A stretch of DNA of 53,791 bases from Mycobacterium sp. D16Q14 (lineage in GTDB: Bacteria; Actinomycetota; Actinomycetes; Mycobacteriales; Mycobacteriaceae), in the NCBI GenBank assembly GCA_002013415.1, contig MAEX01000027.1, positions 1 to 53,791 on the forward strand, read 5' to 3'. Numbering within the stretch: the stretch's first letter is position 1; the number at the start of each line of letters is the position of its first letter. The notes under the pieces were generated by a model. That model searched no databases. It saw only the letters and a program-made list of their open reading frames with translations, and was not told the DNA's origin. The position numbers and the translations under genes are program-made. Positions 23,078 through 31,276 of the stretch are shown here, piece after piece.

Positions 23078-23437
23078 ATGCCCAAAGCGCTGCCTGTGGT
23101 GGACACGACTGGTCCGGTGTGTTGTGCGCCGGTGGCCGCTGGTCCCATGTCCGATATGCAGGCGTTGGAGGTGGCGCTGCGGCTTAAGGCCCTGGCTGAT
23201 CCGGTGCGGGTGAAGATCATGTCGCAGCTGTTCAGCGCCCCTGACGGCGAGATCATCAGCGGCGATCTCGCCATTGAGATGGGGCTGACCGAATCGACGG
23301 TCAGCCACCATATGAATCAGCTGCGCAAGGCGGGGTTGGTGGAGTCAGATCGCCGCGGCATGAACGTCTTTCACCGTCCGGTACCCGATGCGCTGACGGC
23401 GCTGTGTGCCGTACTGGACCCCACCTGCTGCCGGTAG
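23078..23437 (+). CDS. arsR: ArsR-family arsenic-responsive repressor
   Basis: This 119-residue winged-helix repressor has VALRLKALADPVRVKIMSQL, a recognition helix region GLTESTVSHHMNQLRKAGLV, and a wing. Cys pairs at the N-terminus (PVCCAP) and the extreme C-terminus (DPTCCR) probably form the As(III)/Sb(III) sensor site, as in actinobacterial ArsR such as the Corynebacterium type. ATG 23078 is preferred; the frame extends upstream into the operator. It is divergent from the ars operon and presumably represses both directions. Confidence 0.92.
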   Translation: MPKALPVVDTTGPVCCAPVAAGPMSDMQALEVALRLKALADPVRVKIMSQLFSAPDGEIISGDLAIEMGLTESTVSHHMNQLRKAGLVESDRRGMNVFHRPVPDALTALCAVLDPTCCR

Positions 23438-23478
23438 TCGCGGCCGCGATGGCGGGTTAGCGATTCAGGTGTCCATTC

Positions 23479-25512
23479 TCATCGGATTTCGGGCATCGGA
23501 TTTCGGGTAACGTCGCTGCCTGCTCCGCCCGCCGGTGTCAGTGGTTCTGGGGTGAATGTTGTGGGGTGCCGGTCAGAGCCGGGGTTCTCTGGGGTGGCTG
23601 TGGGTGTGGCGAGTGGTTTGGTGCGGGCGGCGCGGACGCCGTTGGCGATGACCACGATTTCGGCGAGTTCGTGGATGGCGACGACGGCGGCTAGACCGAG
23701 GAGCCCGGTGAGGGCCAGTGGGATGAGCACGCTGATCAGGGCCAGGGACAGGCCGATGTTTTGCAGCATGATGGATCGGGCGCGGCGGGCGTGGCGGAAT
23801 GCTTGGGTGAGGTGGCGCAGGTCTTCTCCCATGAGGGCAACGTCGGCGGTTTCGATGGCTACGTCGGTGCCCATGGCGCCCATCGCGATACCGAGGTCGG
23901 CGGTGGCCAGAGCGGGTGCGTCGTTGACGCCGTCGCCGACCATTGCGGTCGGGTTGTGTTGGCGCAGTTGACTGATCAGGTGGGCTTTGTCTTCGGGGCG
24001 CAGGTCAGCGTGCACGGTGTCGATACCGGCCTGGCGGGCCAACGCGGCCGCGGTGGCGGCGTTGTCGCCGGTGAGCATGAGGACCTGGTAGCCGTCGCGG
24101 CGCAGCCTCTGGACCACTTCGCGGGCTTCGGGGCGCAGTTCGTCGCGTACGGCGATCGCCCCGATAAGTGCGCGGTCCTCTTCGATGAGGACCGCTGTTG
24201 CGCCGCCGGCTTGCATGGCGGCGACCTGGGCGGCCAGCGGGCCGGGGTCGAGCCAGCCGGGGCGCCCCAACCGCAGGCTGTGGCCGTCCAGGTCGCCGGT
24301 GAGCCCGGCGCCGGTGACGGCTTGAACGTTGTCGGCCGGTACCACGGTGTCGGCGGCGGCCAGGATCGCGGCAGCCAGCGGGTGTTCACTGCGGGCTTCC
24401 AAAGCTGCTGCAGCGGAAAGGACTTGGGCGGCGGTGGCGGCGCCGACGGTGGCGACCTCGATGACGGCGGGCCGGCCCGCGGTCAGGGTGCCGGTCTTGT
24501 CCAGGGCCACGGTGCGGACCGCGCCGAGGGCTTCTAGGGCGGCGCCGCCCTTGACTAGGACCCCGAGTTTGGAGGCGGCACCGATCGCGGCGACCACGGT
24601 GACCGGCACGGAGATCGCCAGCGCGCATGGGGATGCGGCCACCAGCACCACCAGGGCCCGTTCGATCCACACCAGCGGATCCCCCAAGATGCTGCCCACG
24701 ACGGCGATCGCGGCGCCGGCGATCATGATGGCCGGTACCAGGGGTTGGGCGATCCGGTCGGCCAGTCGCTGGCTGGCGCCCTTGCGGGATTGTTCGGCCT
24801 CCACGATCGCCACGATGCGGGCCAGCGAGTTGTCCGCGGCGGTACTGGTGACCTCGATATGCAGTACTCCGGTGCCGTTGATCGACCCGGCGAACACCTC
24901 AGCGCCCGGGCCCGCCTCCACGGGCACCGATTCGCCGGTGATCGCCGAGGTGTCCAGGGCAGTGCGCCCCTGCCGGATCACACCATCGGTGGCCAGGCGT
25001 TCCCCGGGACGCACCACCATCATGTCGCCGACCTGCAGATCGGCTGGGGCGATGACGGTTTCGGTGCCGCCCCGGATGACGGTGGCCTCATCGGGCACCA
25101 ACGACAACAAGGCCCGCAGGCCACGGCGGGTCCGCGCCAGCGAGTACTCCTCCAGGCCCTCACTGATGGAGAACAAAAACGCCAGCATTGCGGCCTCGCC
25201 GACCTCACCGAGAAGCACCGCACCGACCGCTGCGATCGTCATCAAGGTGCCCACACCAATCTTGCCGCGGGCTAGCCGACGCAGTGTGGACGGCACGAAC
25301 GTGTAGGCACCGATCGCCAAAGCCAGCCCGTACAACCCTATTTCGACCGGGCGCGGCCCCCCGGACCAGCCGGTGATATAGCCAGCCGCCAGCACCACGC
25401 CCGCGACCGCGGCCGCACGCAGCTCCGCGATCTCCCAAAGCCGTTCGGGTTCGCGCTCGGCCTGGCCGCCGGGGCGGTCCTCATCAGAGCCGCAGCCACA
25501 CGCATCGCTCAC
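23479..25512 (-). CDS. Heavy-metal P1B-type ATPase (CtpG/CtpD-like)
   Basis: This 677-residue cation-exporting ATPase has DKTGTLTAG near residue 335 (phosphorylated Asp), the TGES actuator motif (SAITGESVPV), MVGDGVNDAPAL in the hinge, and the membrane metal motif SPCAL near 291. The SPC motif and the C-terminal HELAEIVVIANGVRA place it in the P1B-4-like group (CtpG, CtpD), which exports Cd, Co or Zn. There is no N-terminal HMA domain, only a short CGCG. It starts at GTG 25512, overlapping the CmtR-like stop (GTGA), so regulator and pump form one operon. Confidence 0.9.
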   Translation of the reverse strand: MSDACGCGSDEDRPGGQAEREPERLWEIAELRAAAVAGVVLAAGYITGWSGGPRPVEIGLYGLALAIGAYTFVPSTLRRLARGKIGVGTLMTIAAVGAVLLGEVGEAAMLAFLFSISEGLEEYSLARTRRGLRALLSLVPDEATVIRGGTETVIAPADLQVGDMMVVRPGERLATDGVIRQGRTALDTSAITGESVPVEAGPGAEVFAGSINGTGVLHIEVTSTAADNSLARIVAIVEAEQSRKGASQRLADRIAQPLVPAIMIAGAAIAVVGSILGDPLVWIERALVVLVAASPCALAISVPVTVVAAIGAASKLGVLVKGGAALEALGAVRTVALDKTGTLTAGRPAVIEVATVGAATAAQVLSAAAALEARSEHPLAAAILAAADTVVPADNVQAVTGAGLTGDLDGHSLRLGRPGWLDPGPLAAQVAAMQAGGATAVLIEEDRALIGAIAVRDELRPEAREVVQRLRRDGYQVLMLTGDNAATAAALARQAGIDTVHADLRPEDKAHLISQLRQHNPTAMVGDGVNDAPALATADLGIAMGAMGTDVAIETADVALMGEDLRHLTQAFRHARRARSIMLQNIGLSLALISVLIPLALTGLLGLAAVVAIHELAEIVVIANGVRAARTKPLATPTATPENPGSDRHPTTFTPEPLTPAGGAGSDVTRNPMPEIR

Positions 25513-25889
25513 CGGGCCACCTTCTTCTTCACGTCACCGGGGTGGCCGTAGTTCGGGCACAACGCCACCGCGCTGCCCGTGGCGGCCAGCAGCGCTTCGG
25601 CGGCAGTGAACACCGCCAGCACCTCGGGGCGCGCCAGCCGGTACACCGAGGAGCGGCCCTGCGGCCGGTAATCGACCAGACCGCAATCACGCAGGCAGCC
25701 CAGATGCGCCGACACCGTCGACTGCGCCAAACCCAACTCGGCGGTCAGATCCACCACCCGGGCCTCACCGGCAGCCAATCGCTGCAAGATCACCAGCCGC
25801 GTCCCATCCGAAAGGCTATGGAACAACGCCGTCGCCGCCTCCACATCGACCACCTGCCGGGGGCTGCCCGAAGACCTGTTCATCGCCAT
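25509..25889 (-). CDS. CmtR-like ArsR-family Cd/Pb sensor
   Basis: This 126-residue winged-helix repressor resembles mycobacterial CmtR, which senses Cd(II)/Pb(II). The recognition helix is LAQSTVSAHLGCLRDCGLV; the CLRDC pair corresponds to the CmtR metal Cys residues, and a third Cys is in VALCPNYGHP. It precedes and overlaps the P-type ATPase, mirroring the cmtR-ctpG grouping of M. tuberculosis. The upstream gap with AT-rich TTTAATACTG holds its likely operator. ATG 25889 is used; ATG 25883 is possible. Confidence 0.88.
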   Translation of the reverse strand: MAMNRSSGSPRQVVDVEAATALFHSLSDGTRLVILQRLAAGEARVVDLTAELGLAQSTVSAHLGCLRDCGLVDYRPQGRSSVYRLARPEVLAVFTAAEALLAATGSAVALCPNYGHPGDVKKKVAR

Positions 25890-25999
25890 CAGACGATGAT
25901 AGCGTTTAATACTGTTGATTGGTCAAGCCGGGGCGGCAGCGCCAAAGATCGATGTGGCCCGAGCGGCGGGGCCGAACGATCCGGAAAGGGCGGGCGAGG

Positions 26000-26746
26000 A
26001 TGCTGGAAGACCCGTTAGTGCTGCCCGCCTCAGGTATTGACTTCGACACGGTGGCGGCGACATTCGCGTTCGTGGACCTGGTCGGTTACAGCGCGCTCAC
26101 CGAGATATGCGGAGATCAGGAAGCTGCCCAGCTTGCCGCGCGGCTGGCTGAGCTGGCCCACGATGCACTGCGTCCCGGCGTGGCGCTGGTCAAAACAATC
26201 GGCGACGCAGTGATGCTGGTCGCGGGCACACCTGCACAGATGGTGGCCACCATCTGCGAGTTGGCCGACTCGGTGGCCGTCGAAAACGGGTTCTTGGCTG
26301 TGCGGGCCGGTATTCATCACGGCAACGCGGTCAGGCATGGCGATGACTTCTTCGGGCACGCAGTGAACATCGCCGCCCGTATCGCCGCACTCGCCGGAGC
26401 TGGGCAGGCCGTCATCACCGTCGAGATTCTTGACTCCACCGCCGAATACGGTCTGCCTACACGGTCGTTGGGTCCAACGCTGTTGCGCAACATCACCACA
26501 TCCATGACGCTGCACATGGTGGCGCTCACCGCGGCCCACCGCCCCCGCGACCTTGTCTGCGGCATCCGCATCGACCCGGCCACCGCGCCGGCCCGGCTCC
26601 AGCACGAGCAGCGCACCTGGTGGTTCTGCTCGGCTGCATGCGCCGACCGATTCGCCGCCAACCCGACCCGTTACACGCCGCCGGTATCGATCACCACTAG
26701 CGAAGGGCCACGAGCATGGCACGTGACTGGACACGCAACCGACTGA
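26000..26746 (+). CDS. Class III adenylate/guanylate cyclase-like domain fused to a YHS metal domain
   Basis: This 248-residue cytoplasmic protein has a class III cyclase domain at about residues 15-175: FAFVDLVGYSAL with a metal Asp, VKTIGDAVMLV, and the FFGHAVNIAARIAA helix. From about 183 to 223 it has a YHS-like domain, DLVCGIRIDPATAPA then WWFCSAACADRFAANPTRY, with three Cys. YHS domains bind metals such as copper. The pairing suggests metal-gated cyclic-nucleotide signalling, which is inference. The second metal Asp is GDAVM. ATG 26000 follows GGGCGAGG. It overlaps the methyltransferase gene by 31 bases. Confidence 0.85.
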   Translation: MLEDPLVLPASGIDFDTVAATFAFVDLVGYSALTEICGDQEAAQLAARLAELAHDALRPGVALVKTIGDAVMLVAGTPAQMVATICELADSVAVENGFLAVRAGIHHGNAVRHGDDFFGHAVNIAARIAALAGAGQAVITVEILDSTAEYGLPTRSLGPTLLRNITTSMTLHMVALTAAHRPRDLVCGIRIDPATAPARLQHEQRTWWFCSAACADRFAANPTRYTPPVSITTSEGPRAWHVTGHATD

Positions 26747-27351
26747 AATTCTTTGTTGCCGGGCCGCTGTTCGAGGCGGGCGACCGGGTCATTCCCGGCC
26801 ATCCGCACAACCGTCTGGCGCAGCTGGTCGCCGACCATCACCCGGCGCGGGTACTCGAACTATGTGGCGGGACCGGTTACACGGCCCGCCTGCTGGCGGC
26901 CCGTGCCCCGGATACGGCGATCGACTCGGTGGACATTTCCCCGGAGATGCTTGCGGTAGGACGGCACCAGCTGGCCCGTAGCGGGCTGCGTAACGTGAGG
27001 ATGCACGAAGCAGATGCCGCCGAATTACCTTTTGCCGATGACACTTTCGATGTCGCGATGAGCATCTTCGGACTACACGAACTCCCCACCGATACCCGGC
27101 GCCGGGCGTTGGACGAGGTGGTGCGGGTGCTGCGCCCGGGCGGATCGATCGCGGCCATCGACCTGGACCGGCCGCCCTCGGCCCAGCGGGTGTTCAACGC
27201 CTACCTGCGCCTCACCGAGCGGCCCCACGCCCGCCAGGTCCTGGGCAACGGCCTGGCCGACGAACTCACGCTCCACGGCCTCACGGTCACCGAACACCGG
27301 CCAGCGCCCGGCTGGGCGAGGCCGTTTCAAATCATCCAGGCCCACACCTAA
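26716..27351 (+). CDS. Class I SAM-dependent methyltransferase
   Basis: This 211-residue UbiE/COQ5-like methyltransferase has motif I VLELCGGTGYTARLL, VDISPEMLAVGR, post-I ADAAELPFADDTFD, and LRPGGSIAAIDLDRP. It lacks the spaced Cys residues that define arsenite methyltransferase ArsM, so arsenic methylation is not supported. It is translated from an ATG inside the end of the cyclase-YHS gene, so the two are co-expressed. Substrate is unknown. Confidence 0.85.
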   Translation: MARDWTRNRLKFFVAGPLFEAGDRVIPGHPHNRLAQLVADHHPARVLELCGGTGYTARLLAARAPDTAIDSVDISPEMLAVGRHQLARSGLRNVRMHEADAAELPFADDTFDVAMSIFGLHELPTDTRRRALDEVVRVLRPGGSIAAIDLDRPPSAQRVFNAYLRLTERPHARQVLGNGLADELTLHGLTVTEHRPAPGWARPFQIIQAHT

Positions 27352-27426
27352 AACCCCAGTACAGCAACACAAATACCGCCAGCGGTTCATGCGTTCACGG
27401 GGTTGGCCGGTGATCGGGCGCTGGGG

Positions 27427-27525
27427 TCAGGCCGGAGGCGGCGGTGGTGGCGGCGGGCAACACGGATCGGCCCCATTCATCGCCGCGGCCATCGCCTCAC
27501 AACAGTCACGTAGCTCTTGATCCAT
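27427..27525 (-). CDS. 32-residue micropeptide with two CC pairs
   Basis: This short frame begins MDQELRDCCEAMAAAMNG, continues with DPCC and ends in eight Pro and Ala. A GGAAGG-like ribosome site lies about 12 bases upstream of ATG 27525. Two Cys-Cys pairs, an amphipathic helix and a poly-Pro tail in a metal-resistance region suggest a small As(III)/Cd-binding peptide. No homologue is recalled, and expression is not shown. Confidence 0.5.
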   Translation of the reverse strand: MDQELRDCCEAMAAAMNGADPCCPPPPPPPPA

Positions 27526-27643
27526 TTTCTAGATCCACCTTCCTGATCCGTAGCGCCAACCGGATATCGATCGGGCACCGCCCATCCTGAACGTTCCTCT
27601 ACGGTGGAAGGTCAAGGGCAGCCGTCGGAAAAGGGAGATCGGG

Positions 27644-28047
27644 ATGCAAATCAGTGAGCTGGCCCGCCGCACCGACGTCCCGGTCAAGACATTGCGGTTC
27701 TACGAAACCGAAGGCCTGCTGCCAGCGCCCACGCGGCGGGGCAACGGATACCGGGACTACAGCCCCGAATTCGAGGGCCGACTGCGATTCATCCGCCAGG
27801 CCCAGACCGCCGGACTCACCCTGGCTCAGATCCGTGAAATCCTGCACTGCACGATCAGGGCCTGGCGCCCTGCGCCACGGTCACCGCGCTACTGACCGAA
27901 CGACTAGCCGCCGTGCGTGCCCAAATCGCCGAATTGCTTGCGCTGCAAACCACCCTGCAGAACCTGATCGATCGCGCCCAGCGCAGCGCACCCGGCACCG
28001 CCGCCAACGTCTGCTGGATCCTGGAAACCAACAGCACCGAACATTGA
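27644..28047 (+). pseudogene. MerR-family heavy-metal regulator, frameshifted
   Basis: The N-terminal 68 or so codons are a MerR DNA-binding domain (MQISELARRTDVPVKTLRFYE, NGYRDYS, LAQIREIL). The frame is then lost. In the next frame the dimerisation helix and metal loop continue as HDQGLAPCATV, LLTERLAAVRAQIAELLAL and CWILETN to a stop at 28045. One missing base near 27843 accounts for the break. With the frame restored it would be a regulator of about 134 residues with the Cys ligands of Cd/Zn/As-sensing MerR proteins. It may be a true mutation or a sequencing error. Confidence 0.8.
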
Positions 28048-28149
28048 CCGCCGGCCGCGCAGACACCTCGACAAAGCGCTGCCTACCGGTAACCGTCTCG
28101 CCGGCTGCGTCGAGTTGTTCGCCCTCATGGTCGCCGGCGCTACCAACGG

Positions 28150-28316
28150 TTGATATCAGTGCCGAGGGCTCTGCCGTGGAATTGGCGTTGCGGCTCAAAG
28201 CATTTAGCAGACCCGGACAAGGCTGCGGTTGGTGTCGATCCTGCTGACCGCCAGCGAGGGGCAAGTACCAGTCCAATACTCATCCGATCGAGGCCGTGCG
28301 TGATGGCGCTAAAGAA
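28150..28316 (+). pseudogene. Decayed ArsR-family regulator fragment
   Basis: In three successive frames the pieces ELALRLKAF, LADPDK and VSILLTASEGQVPVQYSSDRG line up with the first helices of an ArsR repressor (compare VALRLKALADPVRVKIMSQL at 23150). At least two frameshifts and a stop break it. The recognition helix is missing. It is a remnant of an older arsenic operon at this spot. Confidence 0.65.
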
Positions 28317-28620
28317 GATTGCCCAGAGGTGCTGATGACCTGCTGCTGACCAAACTGTGCACCGCCCGGCCGAGTGTGTGGAAGCTGCGTGCGTTCTCGA
28401 TATAGCCATCCACGTGCGGTTTGCCTACGTAAGATCGCAGGATTCCGGCCAGCGGTCGTAGGTTTTGTCGTCTTGGAGGCTGCCGAGAATCGTGTGGGTC
28501 CACCTGCGCACCTGCGCACCTGGTGATGGACGATGCAGACGCTCTGCCCGGTGCTTAGTTTGTGCACGTGCAAGGTCGCCATGTGCGCACGGTACGGACA
28601 GAGATCGACAAGCCGAAGCG
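28317..28620. other. Gene-free stretch before the recombinase operon
   Basis: No convincing gene is seen. Minus-strand fragments such as THTILGSLQDD suggest decayed coding DNA of unknown origin. The region holds the 3' side of the tnp operon, so a terminator may be here, but no strong hairpin stands out. Confidence 0.4.
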
Positions 28621-29049
28621 CTAACTGCCGAGGCGCAGTTGCGCTGTGAGCCGTGCGATCTCGCCGTGCGCTGCCGCGAGGGCGGCGTCCTTCTCCTTGA
28701 GTTGTGCATGTAGATCGGTGATTTGGGCCCGGTGTTGGTTGCGCTGGGTGCTCAGTTCGCGGCGCAGCCCGGCCACAATGCTCGTGGGCATCGCCCCGGC
28801 GGCAGCGCCGGAGGCCGGTGTAGTGGATGCGCGAAGGGAGTCGTGGGCGCGGATACGGGCCAGCTGCTCAGGGTTGCGGTAGATGGTTTTGCGGGTGACC
28901 CCGGCGGCGCGGGCCACGGCGTTGATGTTGATCGGTGCATGCTGACGGCGCAGGTCACGGATCGCTTTGTCGATGCGGGCACGGGCATCGGCGGAGCGTG
29001 CCTTGGCGTGCCGGAGCAGCCCGTCCAGGCCCGGTTGGGGTTCAGTCAT
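28621..29049 (-). CDS. tnpC: TnpC-like accessory protein (DUF6262 type) of the Tn554-like element
   Basis: This 142-residue protein has an N-terminal helix-turn-helix (ININAVARAAGVTRKTIYRNPE) and a long C-terminal coiled coil (STQRNQHRAQITDLHAQLKEKDAAL). Small proteins of this kind follow the two recombinases in Tn554-family elements and affect insertion frequency and orientation. ATG 29049 overlaps the end of the upstream recombinase gene, so the three genes are translationally coupled. Confidence 0.8.
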   Translation of the reverse strand: MTEPQPGLDGLLRHAKARSADARARIDKAIRDLRRQHAPININAVARAAGVTRKTIYRNPEQLARIRAHDSLRASTTPASGAAAGAMPTSIVAGLRRELSTQRNQHRAQITDLHAQLKEKDAALAAAHGEIARLTAQLRLGS

Positions 29050-31276
29050 GGGTGCTCCTGCGGCGCTGAGCGTGATCGAGTGCTGATTCGTGAGCGCCAC
29101 GGGTTGCGATGGGCAGCAACGGAATCCGTGTGGCAGTCGCCGGTCCGCTGACTGCCACAGATGTCGGGATCGAGTGGTCGGTCAGGCGGGTGATGATGGC
29201 GTCCAGGGAGGTGATTTCGCGCAGCCGCTCGGCGACCCACACGTTGGAGTCGGCCAGCTCGCGGCCGGTGCGGGCGGCCACTTGGGCACGGCGGGCATCG
29301 AGTAGTGCCGCGGTGGCCGCGCGCTGCTCGCGCAGCTCGTCCAGATGGGTGGCATCGGTCGCGAAATGGCCGCACGACAGGCAGGCGTTGCCTTTGTCGC
29401 AGGACTTCAGCGGCGGCAGCAGGCATACCCCGTTGGGCAAGATGCGGTCGGTGCGTTTGGCCAGCTGGGTCATTTCATAGATGTCGGCGGGGCTGATCGC
29501 GATGTCGGCGCCGTGAGCGCCGATCTTCTTGTGTTTGAGGAATTCTGCTTCGGCAGTGGCTGCCAGGGTGGCGGCGTAGCGGGCCGTCATCTCCGGGCTC
29601 TTGTGGCCCAGGTAGCGCTGCACCACGTGAAACGGGACACCATCGTTGAGCAGTTCGGTGGCGCGGGTGTGCCGCAGCCGGTGAGTTTGGGAGAACCGCA
29701 ACGGGTTTCCTGCTGGATCGGTCAACCGGTGGACCTTGTCGAGTTTTTGTAGCGAGTTCAGGTAGGAGCTGTAGGGCCGTGCCCGCTGTCCCTGATGTTG
29801 ATGCAGCATCCCCACAAACAGGTATTTGGAGCTCACGCCGGGGTACTGCTGGGCGAGCCAGCGCTGCTGCTCGGCGATGACCTCCACGACAGCTTGTTCG
29901 ACCAAGATAGTGGGGTCGACGCCCTCGACTTTGGTCTGCTGATAACGCAGCCGCGCCACGAACGTATCGGTGTCGCCGGTGGCGGGCCGTTCACGGCCCG
30001 GAATCGCGGTGAGCGGCTCATGATCGAGCATCAGGATTTCCGAGGCCCGCCGCCCGGTCATCGCCTGCAGCAGCCAGGCGCGCGCCGCTTGCGGATCGCC
30101 TAGACCGGGCACAACCGAGATGGCCCCGTCAGGGTGGGTGAGCACCACTCGCCGGGATCTGTCGGCGCCCAGGACGTCCAGGTAGGCCAGCATCCTTTGT
30201 AGATCGGCGGTGCTGTACCAGGTCAATTCGCGGTGGCGCTTAGTCTTGCGCGGCGCGTATGTCGGCGACCATAGCCGGGTGTGGGCGGTGGTGAGGTCTT
30301 TCCAGCGCTGATTGCCGGTGCCGGCGGCGGCGTCGGCGGCGTGGTCGTACATGAACGTGTAGAAGGACTGCACCTCGTATTGGATCTCGGCGACCATGTA
30401 GTCGGTGAGCCCGCCGGGTTTGGCGGAGGCTTGCGGGCTGCGCAGATAGTTCAGGAAGTCCAGGAACATCTGGCGCAGGGTGTCGGGGTCGTCGGCGATC
30501 AGCGGGTCGTCGGCCAGCGCCTTGGTGACGCAGAAGGTGCCCAGTTGTCGACCCAGGTTACCGCTGCGAGAGATGGCTGTTGTCCAGGTGAACAGTTGAT
30601 GAGTCAGCGCGGTGCGCATCCAGAATCGCAGCCCCTCGCGCAGCCAGTTAGGTTGAATGCCAGCGAGTTTGAGTGCTTGATCGTGGCGGGGTTCGTGTTC
30701 GCGCTGGGGGATGCGCGGATCGATGCGCAGATCCCATAGATCATGGGACCACCAGGGCGCACCGCCGCAGCGCACCGAGAGCAGCACATATAGCTTGTCG
30801 ACGGTGTACTGAAAATTGCGGCGATACCCCGGGGTGGGCAGACGCCCGTTGCGGCGTTCGAACAGCAGCACCCCGTGCCGGATGATCTCGGCGGCGTCAA
30901 GATCGAGCAGGCTTTCCGGGGGGCGCCCGTGGCCGTGCTGATAGTCGGCGATTGCTGACGGTAGGGTCCGCAGTAGCCATTTGAGGTCGCCAGGATCGAT
31001 GCGGCACAGCCCTTCTCGCCAGCAGGTGTACACCCACCAGGCCAACTCGTGGGCGAAGCGGGGCGGCCCCGTCGGGGTGAAGTCGTAGGGTTCTCCGTCA
31101 GCGCGGGGCCGGTAGTACTTGTTTGGCGTGAATACCTCGCAGGCCGGTGCCGCATCGATCCGGTATGCCGGTGTGCGCCACTGCTCGGGCACTTGGGCCC
31201 ATTGCTGCTCCCAGGCCGCTGGTGCGGACGCTCCGGTGCCCCGACGGGGCCCGGATCGGTTAAGTGGGGTCATCAT
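29042..31276 (-). CDS. tnpB: TnpB-like tyrosine recombinase of the Tn554-like element
   Basis: This 744-residue site-specific recombinase has a long N-terminal DNA-binding half and a C-terminal catalytic domain. Catalytic elements visible are Arg in TGRRASEILM, the HxxR box RLRHTRATELLNDG, GHKSPEM for the second His, and the nucleophile Tyr in TARYAAT. A Cys-rich region follows (CLLPPLKSCDKGNACLSCGH), a likely zinc finger, as in other large TnpB-type proteins. Its start overlaps the tnpA end by 17 bases. It acts with TnpA in excision and integration of the island. Confidence 0.9.
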   Translation of the reverse strand: MMTPLNRSGPRRGTGASAPAAWEQQWAQVPEQWRTPAYRIDAAPACEVFTPNKYYRPRADGEPYDFTPTGPPRFAHELAWWVYTCWREGLCRIDPGDLKWLLRTLPSAIADYQHGHGRPPESLLDLDAAEIIRHGVLLFERRNGRLPTPGYRRNFQYTVDKLYVLLSVRCGGAPWWSHDLWDLRIDPRIPQREHEPRHDQALKLAGIQPNWLREGLRFWMRTALTHQLFTWTTAISRSGNLGRQLGTFCVTKALADDPLIADDPDTLRQMFLDFLNYLRSPQASAKPGGLTDYMVAEIQYEVQSFYTFMYDHAADAAAGTGNQRWKDLTTAHTRLWSPTYAPRKTKRHRELTWYSTADLQRMLAYLDVLGADRSRRVVLTHPDGAISVVPGLGDPQAARAWLLQAMTGRRASEILMLDHEPLTAIPGRERPATGDTDTFVARLRYQQTKVEGVDPTILVEQAVVEVIAEQQRWLAQQYPGVSSKYLFVGMLHQHQGQRARPYSSYLNSLQKLDKVHRLTDPAGNPLRFSQTHRLRHTRATELLNDGVPFHVVQRYLGHKSPEMTARYAATLAATAEAEFLKHKKIGAHGADIAISPADIYEMTQLAKRTDRILPNGVCLLPPLKSCDKGNACLSCGHFATDATHLDELREQRAATAALLDARRAQVAARTGRELADSNVWVAERLREITSLDAIITRLTDHSIPTSVAVSGPATATRIPLLPIATRGAHESALDHAQRRRSTHD

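Noticed and set aside
26716..27351. Arsenite methyltransferase ArsM
   Set aside because: The SAM motifs are there, but the spaced Cys residues needed to bind As(III) are not.
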